The notes under the pieces were generated by a model. The model was given only the letters and a program-made list of their open reading frames with translations. It was not told where the DNA came from and made no database searches. Source: Plectosphaerella cucumerina (lineage: Eukaryota; Ascomycota; Sordariomycetes; Glomerellales; Plectosphaerellaceae). Taken from it: DNA of 64,000 nucleotides. Shown piece after piece: positions 33,534 to 46,853 of the stretch. Made by a program: the position numbers and the translations under genes. Each line of letters opens with the position of its first letter. The first letter of the stretch is position 1. Where the stretch lies: the NCBI GenBank assembly GCA_020746995.1, contig JAGPXD010000003.1, positions 4,154,001 to 4,218,000 on the forward strand, written 5' to 3'.

Positions 33534-35241
33534 TCACATGATGATGCAGCATCCGCAGCCGGCCTTCTTCTCCTCCTCTGGCTCGGGAGCCTTGGGAGCG
33601 GGCTTCTGCACCGGTGGTGGCTGTTGAGGAGGCGCCGCGAAGGTGTTGGGTGTTCTGGGGCTGGGCAGAGGGCTCAGAGTGGGCTTGTCGGAGATCTTGG
33701 GGATGGTCGAGTACGAGGTGCCCTGCTTGAGAGTCGGACTCCTTGCCTCGGGCTTCAGGGGCCAGTCGTCGTTCTTCTTCTCTTCGTCCTGCGGCGCACT
33801 GGGCCCGCTCGTTGGTTCAGGAGGCGCAAGCAGGGCGTCGTCGGTGAGGGGCCTGAACTCCTTGTCGTAGATGGAGCTGTATCTGCCCTCCTTCTCCCAC
33901 TTCTCCTGCTGCAGCCTCTTTGCGACGGTGGGGAGAAGCTGCTGATCGGGCGGCAGGCGAGGGTCGGGCTTGTAGGAGCCGATCATCCATGGCGGGTCTC
34001 CCTCGGGCTGCTTGACGCTGGGCGAGAGCTCACCGGACCTCGTCGACGGTCTCGTCGTACCACTGCTACTGGTCGAGTCCTTGTTCGCACCGCCACGGGT
34101 CCTCGATCGGCTGCCGGACGGAGTCTTTGCGGGGGCCGATGTCTTCCTAGGAGCCGTCTTCTTTGGAGAGGCATCGGATGCTGATCGGCCAGCCGGCTTG
34201 TTGGCACCACCGGAATTCGTCAAGGCAGAAATGCTACCACTCCTTGAACGAGTCTTGGGGTATACCAGTGCATCAGCATCGGCCGGCACGTCGCTCTGCC
34301 GTCGCGAGGAGGGTGAAGACCTGTCGATATACGTCTCGGGAATAGGCAGAGGGCTCTGCTTGGCGACGGGAATTTTGGAGGCACCACCTAGGGTTACGGC
34401 GCTGATCCAGTAGTTCCCGTCCCCCTCGGCCTCGATCTCCTCGGGGAGCCGTAGGTCCCAGCCGGCCGGTCCGTTGTCCGACAAGCTGTTTTCGGCCACG
34501 GATGAGTTCTTCCTATGCCTCGAAGGGTCGGCGTCCTCGCTGTCGAAGGGGGTTTCGGGGATCTCCCTGGACATCGAAGTGGTTCTCTTGGCGCCATTGG
34601 GACGCTCCTGGCTCCGGCCCTTGCGCGGCCTGCTGGTGGCCCGCGGCCGGGGCAGAACAATGCCCGCGGCCTGGAGCTCCCGGCTCTCGATCTTTGCAAG
34701 CTTATCTCTGTGAATCCACTTCGAGTTCTCGTCGTCCCACTCCTTGACGATGTTCTCCGGGGCGTCACGCTTATCGCCAGCCCTCCTGGCAGCGTATCCT
34801 TCGTCCATGTTGAAGGGGGGTTTCGTGGAGGCATCGGAAGATCGGTTGCTCCTGTCCCAGCGGTTTCCCTTTCCGGAGCTGGTCATGTTGTCGATCGAGG
34901 GCTTCTTCCGGGAGGGGGGCAAAGGCTCGAAGCCAAACTCGTAGGCGTTCGTCGGGGTTCCGTTCACGCTGGGAGGTTTGCCGTTGGCATCTTGCTTCCA
35001 GGACGTCGGGTTGTCCGTGTCAGGGGCCTAGATTCAAAGTCCCGTATCAGCAAGTGCGCATTGACCATGCCACGCCGTTGTCCCAGAATTCCAGCAACGC
35101 GGTGGCGGCCAGGTTGAGACGGCGCGGGGAAAGGAGTCTTACATCGGTCTGGCCATTTGAAAAGTCCCATGTATCACGGGCATCGTCATTGACACTGCGA
35201 ATCGTAGCTGGAGCGGCCGGAGCGGCCGACATGGTAGCCAT
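33534..35241 (-). CDS. teaR: TeaR-like prenylated cell-end marker receptor
   Basis: Two exons: 35241-35143 and 35027-33534, with a 115-nt intron (GTAAGA...CTAG), phase 0; 530 aa (a second Met is at 35232). The C-terminus GCGCCIIM ends in a CaaX box (CIIM), so farnesylation and membrane anchoring are expected. The rest is a disordered Ser/Pro/Lys-rich protein with short conserved blocks such as TWDFSNGQTD, NAYEFGFEPLPPSRKK, IVKEWDDENSKWIHRDKLA and WISAVTLGGASKIPVA, which I recognise as the filamentous-fungal TeaR family. TeaR is the tip-cortex anchor for TeaA, linking microtubule ends to polarised hyphal growth. Identity is from remembered family features, not a search. Confidence 0.8.
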
Positions 35242-38200
35242 GCTCGCGGCCAGAAGGCAGGGGCGAGCAGGGTGTTCGGGGGTCTCGAAAGGTGATGCTG
35301 CAGTGGTGGATTGGTATTTCGGGTGGCGTAGTAGGAGTTATGTCGGAATTGAGGTCGGAGAGGAACCAGCCGTGGGGGATGACGAGAGGATGGATATCGA
35401 AGGACGACTCCGCACTGCGTCAGAGTGTAGGCGGGTTTCCAGCCTAGTAGGTTGGTAGATGTCTAGTGTGCGGAACCACCAGCCAGACGGACAGCCAACG
35501 GATCCCCTGATGCAGGTTCCTAGTGGCTGGACGTGCGGAGGTCGTGTAATTGGAGTGTAGGTGGTCCACGCGGTATGATGCGACGGGGTCCGGAAGTTGC
35601 GGGCGTACGTAGGTAGTGTGAGTGTAAGGTCGGACGGCCGGGGATCATGGGCGACGAGATGTTCGAAGATGGCAGATGTGGTGGTGGTGCTGGTGTTGCA
35701 TCGAGAGAAGGAAGAAGAATAGGAGGTAGGCTGGTGGGGGTGCCTTCGCTTTCCGCACGCGTTGAAAGTGACGATGGATTGACAAACAAAAGAAAGCAAA
35801 GTAAGAGAGAGATGCAGATGGTGTGCCGGTGGTGGGAGGACTGGACTGGACTGGACTTTCGGGGGGCAAGCGACGGGTTCGATATTGTGGAAGACGAGAC
35901 GGAGACGGGAGCTGAAGGTCAAAGAGCGTGTGTGGTGAAAGTCGAATTGGATGTCCCGTCAGTCGGGTTTCCTTCGATCCTCTTGCCGCAGGTCGGATCG
36001 TTCCTTCCTCCGCAGACCAGAGCAGACGTCAGGGACGGCTCGTGGTTTGTGGTTTGTGTCGTGCGTGCGTGCGTGTCGAGCCCAGCGGACCTGAGGAAAG
36101 GACGATCGGGGAGAGGAACTTCGGGGGACCGTTCTGCTGTTGCTCTCACCCGGACGCTCACCGGGCACCTCAGGTCCACTCCCAGCGCACAGGGTCCAGC
36201 CCCCGGGGCCTGTTCAGAGGGGGCTGGGGAGATCGAGCCAATCAACGGTGTCGAAGAGTGAGGACGACACCCCGGCCAGGGGGGCGGACTTGCCGTTACA
36301 TCCACTATCGCCCGACCAATGAAGAGCGCCGAGGCGACGGCTTGAACATTTCCAACCCCGGGAAGGCTCCCCCCTCTGCCTTCCACGCGTGCACGATTTC
36401 TCTTCATCGTGAGCGAGTCCTTCGAAAAGGCCCGAGATTTGGATCGCAATGGTCCCCGGTTTCGGTTCTTGGGCCTCTGCCGATCGTTCTTAGGGTCATT
36501 CGTTTCTTCCGCAAGAACTGAGACCGTCCATCTGCGTGGTCTCCTGTGTGCGTCCTGCAGCTGACATGCACCTCATCTTCCCGACGGTTCAGACCCCGGA
36601 TGGGTGAGCCAGAGATGTGCGAGCACCTCAATCTGGATTGATTGGACGTGCCAATTTCTTTTTCATCAGTTTTTTCCCCCCTCTCCCCTTCCTTCCACCC
36701 TCTTCAGGCCACGCTCGCAAATCTGACCTGGTCAAGCCACATGGAGATATCCGAAGGAGGATCCAGCATTACGAGATGCTGATGATGCGTCTCATCTAGG
36801 CGCACACGGACAGACGAACAGAGACGGGCGGGCGGAAGGGGGCCGCCTGCAGTGAGAAAGAACATTGGAGTTCGGACCGGAAGCACCCCGCGGACGGAGC
36901 ACGGCGCGGCCATGACTTGCATCGCTCGTTAATGCGCGCTCTCCTCTCCATCTCCATCCTGCAGCAGCCTGCCAATCGACTGATAGAACCCCGCCATAGG
37001 TGCGTGCATGTCCTGCAGAAGAAACAAAATCATCCGCCGCTTGCTGGATGCCCGCTTTGCGCCAGTGGGTTCGGGCTCCGGCGCTGCTGCTGTGTGCTTG
37101 GACCGCTGCGCTGCACCCGCATCCATCGCGCTGCGAGACACAGCCAATCTCTGAGCCAGAGGCCTGTGGCACCTGGAGGACGGCTTGGACGGGCAGCCCA
37201 GGTGCATCCCCGGGGGCACCGTAGCAGAGGTCTCACTGGCCCCGGCTCTCAGGGCGCCTCCGGCATCCCTGTCCCGAGCCGCATCCGGGGTCCTCGTGGA
37301 CGCACGCGCGAGGAGCCTGCTCCGTGACGAGCCCTCACATACCGTGCCCATGTGCTCTCCCAGGTCTCACCCCGCGCATGGCGGCATTCCAGCGCCCGAG
37401 ACACCGTCGGCGTGGAAAAGGCGGCGGAACGGATGCAGTGTCTCGTGAAGTCCGCCGTATGCTGGAGGAGCTGTCTCGCCAGGCACTGAAACGGCCGGAG
37501 ATGAACGACTCATGCGGATGCCCGCCAAAATATCCACAGACGTGATCCTTGTTCTCGTCTGACTCGTGCCCGCCAGCACATCAACGCAACGTGCCAGAGC
37601 ATAGCAGGCAGACGACCACGGGAACACGGGAACACGTTGGCCGAGCGTTCGTTGCATGAATCAAGGGAGCAGAGCCGATTGACAACGCACAACACATTGA
37701 GGTGGCAGTTCTATAGCTTGGGACATCCCAGGGTGGCTGTACTGGCGAGAATATGACAGTGAGTGGGGGGGTGGGCGAGGGGGCATCTGACGTTTTGGGA
37801 TCACGTGACTTGTCTGGTGGCAGCTGGGAGCAGATGCGGGCTTCGGCAGCGACGATGCGGCTCTCTGGGCGAAGACATCGGCATCAACATCACCGTAGCC
37901 CTCCGCCACCCTCGCCCTACGTATCACATGAACATACTTGATGGATCACATTTCGAACTGGTTCATCTTTTATCAAGAATATCAAAATATTACATCAGCG
38001 CGCTGCAACAACTCAGTGGCAAGCAGAACCCTTTCTTGACGAAGGAGTCATCTGCAGGCACACTCACCATCAAGCCATTGCCAGAGCAATATCCTGCAGG
38101 CCGTCGGGATCCCAAGCAGTACCATTGCTTGATTGTTTTCATCTTTTCAGTCAAAGAAGCATCGGGAGATATTGTCAGTCCTCGAACGGTGCAAGATCAC

Positions 38201-38274
38201 CTACTGATACTCAAATCAGCTCAGAAAACACCATGCATCGACCCAGGCGCTAGAAACGGTCTGCTTCTTCCAAG
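35242..38274. other. long intergenic stretch with simple repeats
   Basis: About 3 kb between the divergent TeaR and phosphoesterase genes. It holds four copies of GGACT at 35838-35857, a GTGC-type run near 36062-36078 and a CACGTGA site at about 37803. Open frames of up to about 200 codons (for example 35647-36261 on +, 35338-35922 on -) overlap on opposite strands and show no domain. Presumed to be two promoters and spacer. Confidence 0.4.
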
Positions 38275-39574
38275 ATGTCAAACCAAATATCAGATCCCAA
38301 ACCCCATAAGGCCAGAGATACCTCACCAGAGCCTCGCAAGCCTGTTCTCCGCCGCACCCGCTTCGTCCTCGTCTCAGACACACATAATGCAACGCCCCAT
38401 CTTCCCCGAGGCGACGTGCTCATCCACGCTGGCGACATCACGAATAGGGGCACCCAGAAAGAGGTGAGCAAACTTTGTTATCTTAGCTTCTTCCGTCCTA
38501 CTCTGACATTTTAAGCTCTCTCGGTCGATCCAGTGGCTTGAAAAGGCAGATTTTGAAGCCAAGATTGTCATCGCAGGTACGCCTCCATCTCACATCCCTC
38601 CACCATCAACCTGACCAGAGCCAGGAAATCACGACGTCACCCTAGACGCCGACTTCTACGCCCGTCAAGGCCATGCTCTCCACGCGCAACAGTCTCAGGA
38701 CCCTCAAGCCTGCAAGGCCCTCCTCACGTCCTCATCCTCCCTGATCTACCTCGAGCACTCCTCCCAGCAGATCAAGCTCACATCCCCTCAGGGCCCTCGG
38801 ACAACCTTCACCATCTTCGGCTCCCCCTTCTCGCCTAGAGATCCCGCCCACGATCCGTCCTTCGGGGCCTTCACCTACCCAGCCCCGCCGCTCCACGACC
38901 TCTCACCCTCCACGACCCGCTCGCCCTCGGATCTCCCGAGCCTCTGGGACGCCATTCCCCTCGACGCCGACGTCGTTGTCACCCACACCCCGGCCCGTAC
39001 ACACCTGGATGAGGCCCCCTCGCGCCGCGCCAAGGGTTGCGAGGCCCTCCGCCGCGCTCTGTGGCGCGTAAGGCCGCGGCTTGCCGTCTGCGGCCACGTC
39101 CACGAGGCCCGCGGCGTTGAGAGGGTCACATGGGACCTCGACTGTGGCAATGTCGCCTTCAAGGAGGCCGGCATCACGCCCTGGGACGACCCGGGCGTCG
39201 AGGGACGCAAGATGAGCGTCGTGGGACTCGGCGGCAGAAACGGAAGTCCTTTGCAGAACGACGGAAGCCGGGGGCTGGATCACGTTGAGAAGCAGGAGAC
39301 TGGCGACGCCCTCCGGATCCCACCGGCCGGCATCGATGAGGCCGGCCCGCCCATCACTCCCGGCACACACCCCACCATCGGCACCCTCGGTCTCGGAGGC
39401 CGCGACCCCTCGTCTATGCGGTGCGACACGGTCGCCCTCCTGGGCCGCACGGGCAGGCGGGAGACGTGCTTCGTCAACTGTGCCATCATGGCAACATCAT
39501 ACCCACAAACGGGTGGTCGGGTCATGAACAAACCCATCGTCGTCGACATCGATCTTCCGGCGTGGGACGAGTGA
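38275..39574 (+). CDS. calcineurin-like metallophosphoesterase
   Basis: Three exons: 38275-38463, 38516-38576 and 38625-39574, with introns of 52 and 48 nt, each with a CTGAC branch; 399 aa. The metal-binding motifs are in order: SDTHN (Asp35, His37), HAGDITNRG (Asp54), GNHD (residues 84-87, the Gly codon split by intron 2), VVTHTP and CGHVHEARG. This is the fungal group near MPPED/YfcE-type phosphoesterases, which use two metal ions to cleave phosphate esters; the substrate is not known. There is no signal peptide. The insert after the last motif (Gly/Asp-rich, about residues 285-360) is longer than in the core fold. The first intron acceptor (TTAAG) was chosen because it keeps IQWLEKADFEAKIVIAG in frame. 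Confidence 0.88.
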
Positions 39575-42500
39575 GGGGTTGACTCACTGGCGGACTTGAC
39601 GGAGCTTGTGCTTGGCTTCTCGACAGAGGGATCTGCCTGCGAGTGTTGGCGTGAATTCTGCGTTCCCTGCCTCACATCAATTTGCTAGCCCGTAGCGCCC
39701 AGTCACCGTGCCCTCGTGAGAGTTCCTCGCGAGGCCACCCCTGTGACGCCTTGGCCAGGGACATGCCGGATAGACAAGACACAGCACATCAGCACGCCTC
39801 CGCACCGTAAGGTACCCAAAAGTGCAAGGCACCAAGAACCTCCTCATCGGGAATCACACCGAAATCCAGCCCTGCCGGCTAGCGCATAGCGTCGTCCCTC
39901 ACCGGCCGCCCCCTCATCCCAGCTTGCCAGCTTCGCCAGCCCTACGCTCCGCACCTCCTCACCGCTCCCCCCGCCCCCTCTCGATCGCAGCCCTGCCTGC
40001 ACTTTCCCGTCCATCACGATCCCCCTCTTCTCATCAGCAAGAACGAGCCAAGACGAGCATCTCCTCCCAAACATCCCAGCCGTGTACCTGGCTCCGGCGG
40101 TTGGGATGATCCAGCCCGCCGGACCGGTCTGATCTCGTGATCGACAGGAGCATGCTCCGGCGACTTCGGGGCGGGGTGGACGATCGCCCCGCCGCCACCC
40201 CTCGGGCACATGCGAAGGAAGACGAACGAAGAAAAGACGCGCCCGCCGCGCAGACCACCAAACCTTCCAGATCGGCGCCGGCGTCTCCTCGACGACTCAC
40301 GGCTCGGGGCGGGGGAGAGCGTGATGCAACTGGAACCATGAGGGTGATCCGAATTTACATCGTGCCTGTACATGGGCCGGGTCACCTTGTCACGCTCGCA
40401 CGAGTAATTCGGAGGTGGTGGCACAGCCAACCGGGCCAGCCCGACCTGCACTTTTGGCAGACCAGCAAGAACTCCTGCCGCTGCTTTACAAACATGATGG
40501 AGAGCACTTTCGGAGAAGTTCTCCTGCCTTGTGGGTAAGAGGTGAGGCATTGGCGACAAGCAAGGAAGTTGTGCTGAAGCCCGAGATTCTTGGGCCATCG
40601 GGTTGGAGCTTGCCCGCCAGATGTGGCAGGATAGAGCTCATCACCTGAGAAGTGTTCTAACGGCTTGAAACAAGCGGTGTATGAGACAAGTGAGGTCTCG
40701 AAGTCTACATCATTACGACAATATCGAAACTCGAGGACGAAGAGAAGCCGTGGTTTCTCGCAGCCAGAAAGATTTTGTACCCTATCCTGGCCTCTGCGGT
40801 CTTTTTGCGCTCTGTTGCCATGAATACTGCTTGGAGATGTCACGACTTCATCCCTTGTCAAGTGGAATCGAACGTATTGGACATCTTAACCTTGGACTTG
40901 AGATTGCGCATCAATGACCAACAGAAATCCACCTCGTCTTTCTCGGCATTCCCAATCTGTCTGCAGGTCTGACCACGTAAATTCCGAGCAGACATGATCT
41001 ATTGGTCGTCACCACATCACTGTCTCGCCCACCGATTGTTGTATTCTCCTCTTGCACCCTGACTCAGATGGTCCAAAGGACAAAAGCAGCAGGAGTACTA
41101 GTACTCACATGTTGCCTACAGTGTGCTCATGGTTGCAGGCGTGAGTCGAAGTCCGGCCCAAGTCAACGGTGGCTGCGCGCCGGTGCGCCAAAGGCGCGGA
41201 CATTCACATTCTCTGTGCCGATCATCTGATGAGCTACATCACAGTCAACATCCGATCAGGACGTCTGGGTCGCATGCTTCTGTTAGAACTGTCGCTGCCC
41301 AATGCCACGAAGCTGCTTGGGCCGGGTGCCAGAATACACAGGGACTCAAGTCACCAGTGACACCCGCCGGGCGCCAGAGCCACCATCCCACCCTGATCTG
41401 CCACTGACTGCCGGGGGCACATCGGACATCGGACGGCGACTACGGCGGCTTGCTATGCTTGTGCAGGTACTTCACAACGGACGAAACCAAGGCGAAAGAG
41501 GTGGGGCAGCTGTCGTCCCTGGCGCATCTCGTCACTTCGCCCTCGTGGGCCATCTGGAGAGACTGGCATAGTCTCAAAGGAGATAAGTGCGGTGTATGTA
41601 CCTGGATAGTGCAGACACATCGCGAATCGAGCGACGGACACATAATTCTACCCCTCTCAGGTGCGGGCCCGTGAATGGAGCCAGGCAAGCCAGGGCAGCA
41701 TGATCATTGATGAGCAAGCTCTGAGCAAGTCGAGTCTACCCCGCCCCCACCTCGATCGACAAGGTATGCTGTCGGAGAAAGAGCAGAGCTCGGCAAGATC
41801 TTGCAAGACCCGTGTGCCGTGGTCAGATGAGCTGGCCTCCGGCACCAGCCCGGCACCATGGGGTGATCTTCAGTGGAAACGGCAGACGTTTCTTTCTTTT
41901 CTCATCGGTTTGACGGGTGCATCGTGGTGCGAAACTTCCCCCCCGTTACTCAGCGTCCCCTGTCCACTGGCGGCTGGGCTCCTGGCTCGGAGCTAGGTGA
42001 GCAGGTGAGGTCTGGAAAAGCCGGAGGATTCTGTGATTCGCGTGACGGGCAAGACGAGGGCAGCGGTGGTGCCGAAAAGTGAGGCGTCAAGACCAATGGC
42101 ATGACCGCTGAGGGCAGCGGTGTTTGACTGGTCGTTGAAGAAAAGACGGGTGATTGGGCGGCATCAGAGCAGCAAGCGGGAGCCTAGTCGATGGCTGCGA
42201 ATCGAATCGTTCCGCCCGTCGTCCGTCGCGTCCCGCCCGCAGAGGCACCCGTGTGCTAGAGACTGAAGTTGACCAATCAAGCGGCTTGCCGGGCCACCCT
42301 TCAGACGACGTAGTGGTGGAAGGGCTTCACGTGGGCGCGAATCGCAAAGTGCCAAAGCGGCATGGCGGGGCACCCGGGCGATCAGAAGAGTTCAAGTTGA
42401 GCTTTTGGTCGTCAAGGCTCGGGCCAAGGACCCTTGATGGTGGCCATCGGATGACTTGTGCGTCGATTGTGTACCTGCTTCTTGATCTCTGGATGGTCGC

Positions 42501-45500
42501 GGGGGACGCGGCCGTTGTGATGGAGGCGGCGAAACACGCAGACGGTGTGGTCGACAGCTCCGTCATAGGCGGGCATCGTGTGACAGACAGGCGGCGAGCA
42601 GCATTCTTGGGCGACGGGAGATGTGACGACTGACGAGAGAGGGTCAGGAGGCTATCCGCGACGGGACGAGGGGTCGGTTGACGACTGACGAGCTCAGCGG
42701 GTAAATGTGACTGATGAGAATGGAAGTGGATTAGCTCAGGCAGAAGAGGAATGTCAAGGCCAGCAGCTCGGAGTTTCTGGAGAGGTCCAGAAGGGAGGGA
42801 GGGGGCACCGCGTATCAGATTGCCCACAGTGATAGTACCATACCAAGATGGTACGCAGATGAGGTCCTCGCCCGCCTGGCCGCCCGCTTCTGCAAACCCA
42901 CACGAGAGGGGCGGCCGCGTCGACTCGGTCGTCTGCATCTGAGGCGGAGGCTTCTATAATAGGGCCCAACGCGCGGGCGCAGGCGCAGCAGTTTGTTTGG
43001 GCTGGGCTCTGTCCAGCAGTGCACTCTGCAGCTCAGCGCAACGCAGCGCAGCGCAGCATGCACCTTTTGGACTGAGCGCACAGGCCATTGACCAGTCAAG
43101 CGATGAGGCGTCCCTGGTGAGGCCGAAAGTGCAACGAGCTGCAGCAGCGGGGCGGTTGTTGATGAGGCGATTGGGCAGTTGTCGGCGGAGGAGCATCCTC
43201 GTAGGTGGTCGAAGGCCGGGGGAGGGGGAAGAGCACGAATGGGAGACAAACGGCCCCTGAGGGCATTGGAGCATTGGCACATTGTAACACCGCTGCATCT
43301 GAACATTGACACCGTGGACATGGAGTTGAGGAATTGAGTGGGGGGCAGAGGATCATTGGCAGGATGGGCGATGGCACCAGATCAGGCTCGGCCAGGGCAC
43401 CTTCCCAGGGCTTCTTCCCGGTGCATCCTTTGACGCCGGGCAACCACTCCGGAAGGGAAGTGCAATGGGCCTGGAGAGGTGAGGAAGGAAGGGACATTGG
43501 AGGAAGGGACGAAGGAAGGAATCCATGGAGGAACATGGAAGGCGTGTTGCGGCAGCCACGCCCGGCGGGGATGGACCGCAGCGGCCCGCCTGTCTCGGTC
43601 GTACCTTCCAGTGCTTCAATTGACCGCAGCAGGAGCTTAGCAATGGGCAGGCACGATGGCCTCGGGCAATGGAGGCAGAGGAGGCATGGAAGGCAGTTGC
43701 ACCGGGACGGGAGGCCTGGAAGCTGCGAGCGTGTGCTCCCGGAAATGCCGGCTCGTACACGTACACGTAGCTCGCCGTCCCCGTCGGCCCTTCGGGCGTC
43801 CACCACGCAGTGAGGTACAGCATGGAAGACGTCAATCAGCACCGCCAGCTGAATGAGCTCAGCTTTGTCAGATCCGGCATCTCAGCGCATCCAGCGCTCA
43901 GCCCGCTTCAGGGTCCAGGGGCATCGACGACATCGCCGACGCCGACGCGAACTCCGACCACATGAGCAATGAGCAAGAACCCCCGATGGACATGCAATTT
44001 GGCCCGCCCAAACACGCGTGTTGCTGCGGCGCCGTCTATCCCGCCCGACAAAGATCCTCTGACCTTTCTTGCGACCTTGGTTTTTACGCAAAAGAGGGGA
44101 GTGGGCGGGCCTGCTGCCCCTCTCCCTCTGTCCGATCGCGAGACCACCGCTCTGGGCCCTGCAGCTAACACTTCCTACGCAGGACGCCGTTGGTCAGGCC
44201 CGGGCGGACAACCCCCAAAGGAGGCCAACGACAAGATGGAGTCGACCGACTATCGCGTCCACCTCGTGCTTTGCTCAAGGGTCCTCTATTCGCCGCCAGA
44301 GAGCCACAGGCATGGTAGATCGCATTGTCCGCTCTCTTTGCTGGCATCGCCTGTTTGGTTGCGCCATCTGGGCGTTGATATCATCGACCAGGCCACTCCA
44401 CCGAGGACCCTGAACCCTCTTGTCGTCGTGGGACAGCCCGCTCGTCGCCCGCCGGTGCAGTGACATCTTCGTACCTGCAAGCACTATCAAGTGGGCGGAG
44501 TGATCATCAGACAGATTGCAGAGGGGGGGTGAGCGTGCGACGCATCGCTGCGCAGCACAGGTGCAAGCCAGGCCCCCCGTTGCCCGTCTGCCCGTCTCCA
44601 CGCAGGTCCTGGAGTGTCAAGTCCAGGGCCCGGCCGCCTGTAGTCAGCCTTCACCGCCATATCGTCGGCCTCAACCCAACCCTGGCTCAACCTGGCACTT
44701 GAGGACCCCGGCCTCTGCCCCATTCGCACACTGCCGCGCCGCGCGACCCATCCAAGACGAGACGCAGATGCGATACCGCCTCGACGACCGTAGCAACGCA
44801 CCCGAGTCGTCTGTAACAACGGATCCAAAACAAAACGTCGCGGGGACTCGCTCTCGTCTCCAGCCTGGCCGCCTGCATCGCATGGGCTTCACCTCTATCA
44901 AGACTCGCCTTTCTACTTGCACTGCTACAAATACACACACACTCAACGCACACACGCACGAATACAGTACGCCGGAACAACCGCGCTTGCGTTCTCCAAA
45001 GTGCAACCACCATCATCCCAGCGCAGGGTGCCATCCTCTCTGACCATCCCTCCCCTTTTCGGCCACCTCTTGTCAGGTACACCCGTTTGCCACCGCAACC
45101 ACGAGGATTTACAGGTACCTCGGAGCCGGTCGACGTCCAGAACATCCGCCAGCCAATCGCCCCGAGAGCCGCCCACCCTGATTCAAGTTGGGGGGCAATC
45201 GCCGCCATCGCCAACGCCGGTCTGCTAGGAACAACCCGTCTGTTGATCCGCTTGTACCTACCTGACTAGAGGAGGGGACAAAGTCGCCCGTCCGTCGCCG
45301 CCTCTACCTCTCTGGCTCTCCGCCTCTGCCTCTACCTCTGGGTCTCCCGTCCCGTCCCTTCGGCCACGACCTTTTTGTTCCGCCAGAGCCGTCTTCGGGC
45401 CCCCATTCTCTGCTCTTCTTTCGCCTCTTCGAAATCTCTTCTTCCCCTCGGGGTCGCCTCGCCATTCCCGTCGCCATAACTCTGCTTCTCACCAGCCCTT

Positions 45501-46127
45501 TTTTCGCCTCTTCGACGAGGCGCAGCATCGACACATTCGTCGCCTCGGCACGCCGCACGAATCTTCCCGAGACCCGTTTCTCCCACCACCACCCGCTCCG
45601 GAGGCCCTGAAAGCAGCACCCTGTTTCCCTGCTTCCCCCGTTCTTTCCGCCTGGGCCGGCCTCGCCTCACGCACCCGACCCCGTCTTTCGTTCTCTCGCG
45701 ATCCAACAGCCCATATCACCCCCGTGGCCCCAGATTCGCATCAGCCATCAGGATCGCTCTCCTCTGCCGCAGGCCAGCACTGACCAGAAGAAACAACCAC
45801 CATTATTAATCCCGACGACAACTCACCCGCCAACCGCCCCTTGCTGACTCTGGTTTCCGCTGGTTTTACGGAGCCGAGTACCCAGCGACACCCCCAAAGC
45901 ACACATCAGCATCCTGAAGCGCCGTGGAAGCACACAGAACGACAAGGATCCTCCACGCACGCAGCACCAGACACCTGTGTTTAACGGGTACGACCGCCGC
46001 CGCCGTCGCTTGAATTCGCGCATCTCCCGCCGCAAGGAACCAGAGCCCACCGCCCTCGCCCCTCGGCCCCCCTTCTCCCACCCCTCTGAACACGCCCTCA
46101 CTCGCCAGAACGAGGATCTCCTTACAA
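39575..46127. other. largest gene-poor stretch of the window
   Basis: About 6.5 kb with no protein or RNA gene I can support. Frames on both strands overlap, lack domains and have no convincing splice partners. A 47-codon ATG frame at 43822-43965 (+), starting MEDVNQHRQLNELSF, has protein-like composition but nothing else in its favour. From about 45.2 kb the plus strand turns strongly C/T-rich, which marks the promoter and leader of the J-domain gene. Long non-coding RNAs or unrecognised small genes could be present. Confidence 0.4.
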
Positions 46128-46231
46128 GTAAGTACAATGTGCATCCCGTGCATCCAGCTTCACGACCCCGACCCTGTCGATTTGGCCAAGAGGACGGCCT
46201 GTCTCACCTCAGTCCACTGACCAGCACACAG
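46128..46231 (+). other. probable 5' UTR intron of the J-domain gene
   Basis: Donor GTAAGT at 46128-46133, branch CTGAC at about 46217 and acceptor CACACAG ending at 46231, inside the pyrimidine-rich leader, 620 bp before the start codon. Supported by splice signals only. Confidence 0.45.
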
Positions 46232-46853
46232 ACCCCATCTGGTGTCCCCGTCTGCCATCCAAAAGCCCCCCCCCTCCTCTCTCCACAGCACCCTCCATCA
46301 CGTTCGCCATCCTCCCCCCCTCCTTTTCGACCCCTACCCAGCCCGCTCTTCAGCCCCCCTCACCCAATCAGCTCTTGGCAGTCCCAGCTGGCCCAGAGAG
46401 ACTGGAACCTGTCTGGACCGTGACCTCATCAGGCTCAAGCCCCCCGTCTCACCGTCCAACTCGCAATCCGCCAACCTCCGCCTCGCTGCACCTTCTGAGG
46501 GCGACCACCAGATAGGAGCCACGACAACCGTCACTCCGTCATCCTTGCCTCCCGTCGGTCGACCGACATCCTCTCTTCACTTTCGCCCATCACTGGCAGT
46601 CCTGGCCTTTCTTTGTGCCAGCCCTGTTTCCGACTCTCGTTGACATAGCCATTGTCGTTTGGCTGTCATCCCTCGAATTCCAAAGGGGTTGCACACAGCC
46701 TCTCTCGACCGTCTAGTCGCGTCTATGCCATAGCATTTTCGCCCCTTCCGACTTGACCGGGTTGCCACCCAGCGACGACAACTTGACTGTTGAACGTCGC
46801 CGACCTCCCCCTTCGAACTCTCTTTCCCATCACCCACACGAACACAGCACAGC

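Noticed and set aside
43096..43842. 248-codon open frame on -
   Set aside because: Cys/Pro/Ser/Leu-rich without a family pattern; overlapping frames on the other strand are equally open.
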